Positions 63,027-64,000 of a stretch of 64,000 bases of DNA are shown here, piece by piece. The notes beneath the pieces are model-generated. The model made no database searches, had not been told where the DNA came from, and saw only the letters and a program-made list of their open reading frames with translations. Source of the stretch: Bergeyella sp. GTDB lineage: Bacteria > Bacteroidota > Bacteroidia > Flavobacteriales > Weeksellaceae. Position numbers and translations under genes: made by a program. Every line of letters starts with the position of its first letter. Positions within the stretch are counted from its first letter, which is position 1. The stretch covers positions 1 to 64,000 of the forward strand of contig SZYB01000003.1 of NCBI GenBank assembly GCA_030263285.1. The letters run 5' to 3'.

Positions 63027-63514
63027 GGCAAAGGTTCTTTTTAGTATAATTAGGAATAAGTCCCAGTTTTCCGGGATTTATTTTTATGGAATAGCGCAAA
63101 AATATAACCTATGTAGACTAAAAGCGCAGGCGATAAGTATATTTCTGCGGCTGGTCTTGTCTTTGCGAACGAACAGAAATTTCCTCCCCCGGAAGACACG
63201 CCCCCTATTAAAAATAAACAAGCATCTCCCAAAAATAGTTTCTGCAAAAGAAATGAGAAAAGGTGGATATAGGAGGATTTCAGGCTCAGCTTTTGTAGAA
63301 AGTAATAGAACTCATCTTCTGTCCTGTGTGTGAGAGCAGAAAAAAAATGAAAAACCCTGGAGAGAAAAATAGCGAGGTTAGAAAATAATTCTGAAAAAAA
63401 CGTTCGTTAGGAATTAAGAGGCTTAGGAATAAGCTGGAGGCATTTCCCAGTGGCAAATAAATTGCTGTATTCGGGAGATTCTTTTTTTGTGCAATGTAAA
63501 AAATCTGATCTTTC
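63027..63514. other. Intergenic stretch without recognisable gene
   Basis: After the terminator at 63055 there is about 430 bases with no convincing gene. A minus-strand frame (63050-63247) and a plus-strand frame (63013-63333) have neither usable start context nor recognisable domains, so both were left out. The composition resembles decayed DNA. Confidence 0.5.
63055..63085 (+). terminator. Intrinsic terminator after the rpoBC-DUF3467 unit
   Basis: AATAAGTCCCAG (63055-63066) pairs with CCGGGATTTATT (63071-63082) around TTTT with one mismatch and one G-T pair, and further T residues follow (TTTATGG). Confidence 0.75.
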
Positions 63515-64000
63515 ATGAAAAATATCTTTGCAAAAATTTTGTTTTTCGCTTTGGTTGTCTGTACGATATCTTGTAAAAAAACAGCTGCCAAAGAAGAGAA
63601 AAACAAAATTTTTCAAAACTCGAAAGAAAACTTTGTCTTTATAGATTCTTTAAGGGTGAGAGACTCTGTACAGATAAATAAAAACCTGAGGGCACTATAT
63701 GATGAGGGTCTGCTGGTTTTTCCCAATCTTAGAGATAAAAGGCTTTTAGACAGTTTGTATTTTTTTGCGGGAAACAAAATAAAGGATTATTCTTACGGAG
63801 GACTTAAAAGTTATCTGGAACAGGATAAAAAAGAGTATTTCGAGGGTATAGAAAAAACAGAAAAAGAATGGAGGGATGACCTGACGTCTGGGCAGGAGTG
63901 GTTTCAGAATTTTAGGATGAAAAAGAAACTTCTTACTCGGAATTTTCTGCATATCGAGTATTATACTTATTCCTATGAAGGGGGAGCCCACGGAAATTAT
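63515..64000 (+). CDS. DUF3298/RsiV-type lipoprotein (3' partial)
   Basis: An open frame of 162 codons runs to the window edge. The product begins with a lipoprotein signal peptide (MKNIFAKILFFALVVCTISCKK, lipidation Cys at residue 20 in the ISC context). It continues with a helical region (SLRVRDSVQINKNLRALYDEG), and at the edge YYTYSYEGGAHGNY matches the DUF3298/RsiV-type motif (YxGGAHGN). Function of these periplasmic proteins is mostly unknown; some in this superfamily bind lysozyme. The ATG at 63515 gives the intact signal peptide. Confidence 0.75.
   Translation, partial: MKNIFAKILFFALVVCTISCKKTAAKEEKNKIFQNSKENFVFIDSLRVRDSVQINKNLRALYDEGLLVFPNLRDKRLLDSLYFFAGNKIKDYSYGGLKSYLEQDKKEYFEGIEKTEKEWRDDLTSGQEWFQNFRMKKKLLTRNFLHIEYYTYSYEGGAHGNY

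Noticed and set aside
63013-63333. 106-codon plus-strand frame after DUF3467
   Set aside because: It overlaps the end of the DUF3467 gene and the terminator and has no family match.

Overview
This window is a continuous chromosomal segment of a low-to-moderate GC member of the phylum Bacteroidota, class Flavobacteriia. The protein sequences read most like the Chryseobacterium/Elizabethkingia/Riemerella group (Weeksellaceae). The indicators are a protein ending in a gliding-motility/type IX secretion C-terminal domain, GldD, the Bacteroidota-only families DUF1573, DUF5606 and DUF3467, a tiny basic protein between hup and rng, genes without Shine-Dalgarno sequences, and repeated upstream matches to the Bacteroidota -7 promoter element TAnnTTTG. 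No rRNA, tRNA, CRISPR array, insertion sequence or prophage was found.

Layout. 1-2153: a repeat-containing exported protein (5' end outside the window) and a DUF1573 protein share a bidirectional terminator. 2259-9169: valS, the wreck of an HD-domain hydrolase gene, an unassigned membrane protein, then nrdB-nrdA. 9317-18788: the wreck of a phospholipase D-like gene, pfkA-gap, tig, a cupin, a YigZ-family gene, ruvX-def, a DUF5606 gene, the wreck of mazG, and a fused pyrE-pyrF (UMP synthase) gene with a eukaryotic-type decarboxylase half. 19291-25008: a FabK/nitronate monooxygenase-like gene and a tight biotin operon (diiron-like protein, bioF, bioD, bioB, bioA). 25134-31096: a minus-strand run, in transcription order mutY, gldD, a PfkB-type kinase, a large parvulin-type isomerase and a SurA-like chaperone. 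31081-38398: hup, the 29-residue basic protein, rng, a Nudix hydrolase, a PlsC-like acyltransferase, small unknowns, a zinc peptidase and a GNAT protein. 38498-52562: a complete 14-gene complex I operon (nuoA-N), interrupted between nuoF and nuoG by a frameshifted outer-membrane protein gene. 52549-54451: a rhodanese and about 1.5 kb of decayed DNA. 54452-64000: rpoB, rpoC, a DUF3467 gene and the start of a lipoprotein gene.

How it fits together. The window is mostly housekeeping: central glycolysis, nucleotide synthesis, translation and folding, envelope protein folding, transcription and respiration. Interspersed are at least four genes whose remains can still be read through several frameshifts and stops (HD hydrolase, PLD-like, mazG, outer-membrane protein), plus several unreadable non-coding stretches of 0.5-1.5 kb. 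I infer a lineage losing dispensable genes, as host-restricted flavobacteria do.

The best candidates for something undescribed are a ferritin-like diiron protein, conserved in all six expected metal ligands, encoded as the first gene of the biotin operon; the OPRT-OMPDC fusion; and the separation of rpoBC from the ribosomal protein genes that normally precede it.
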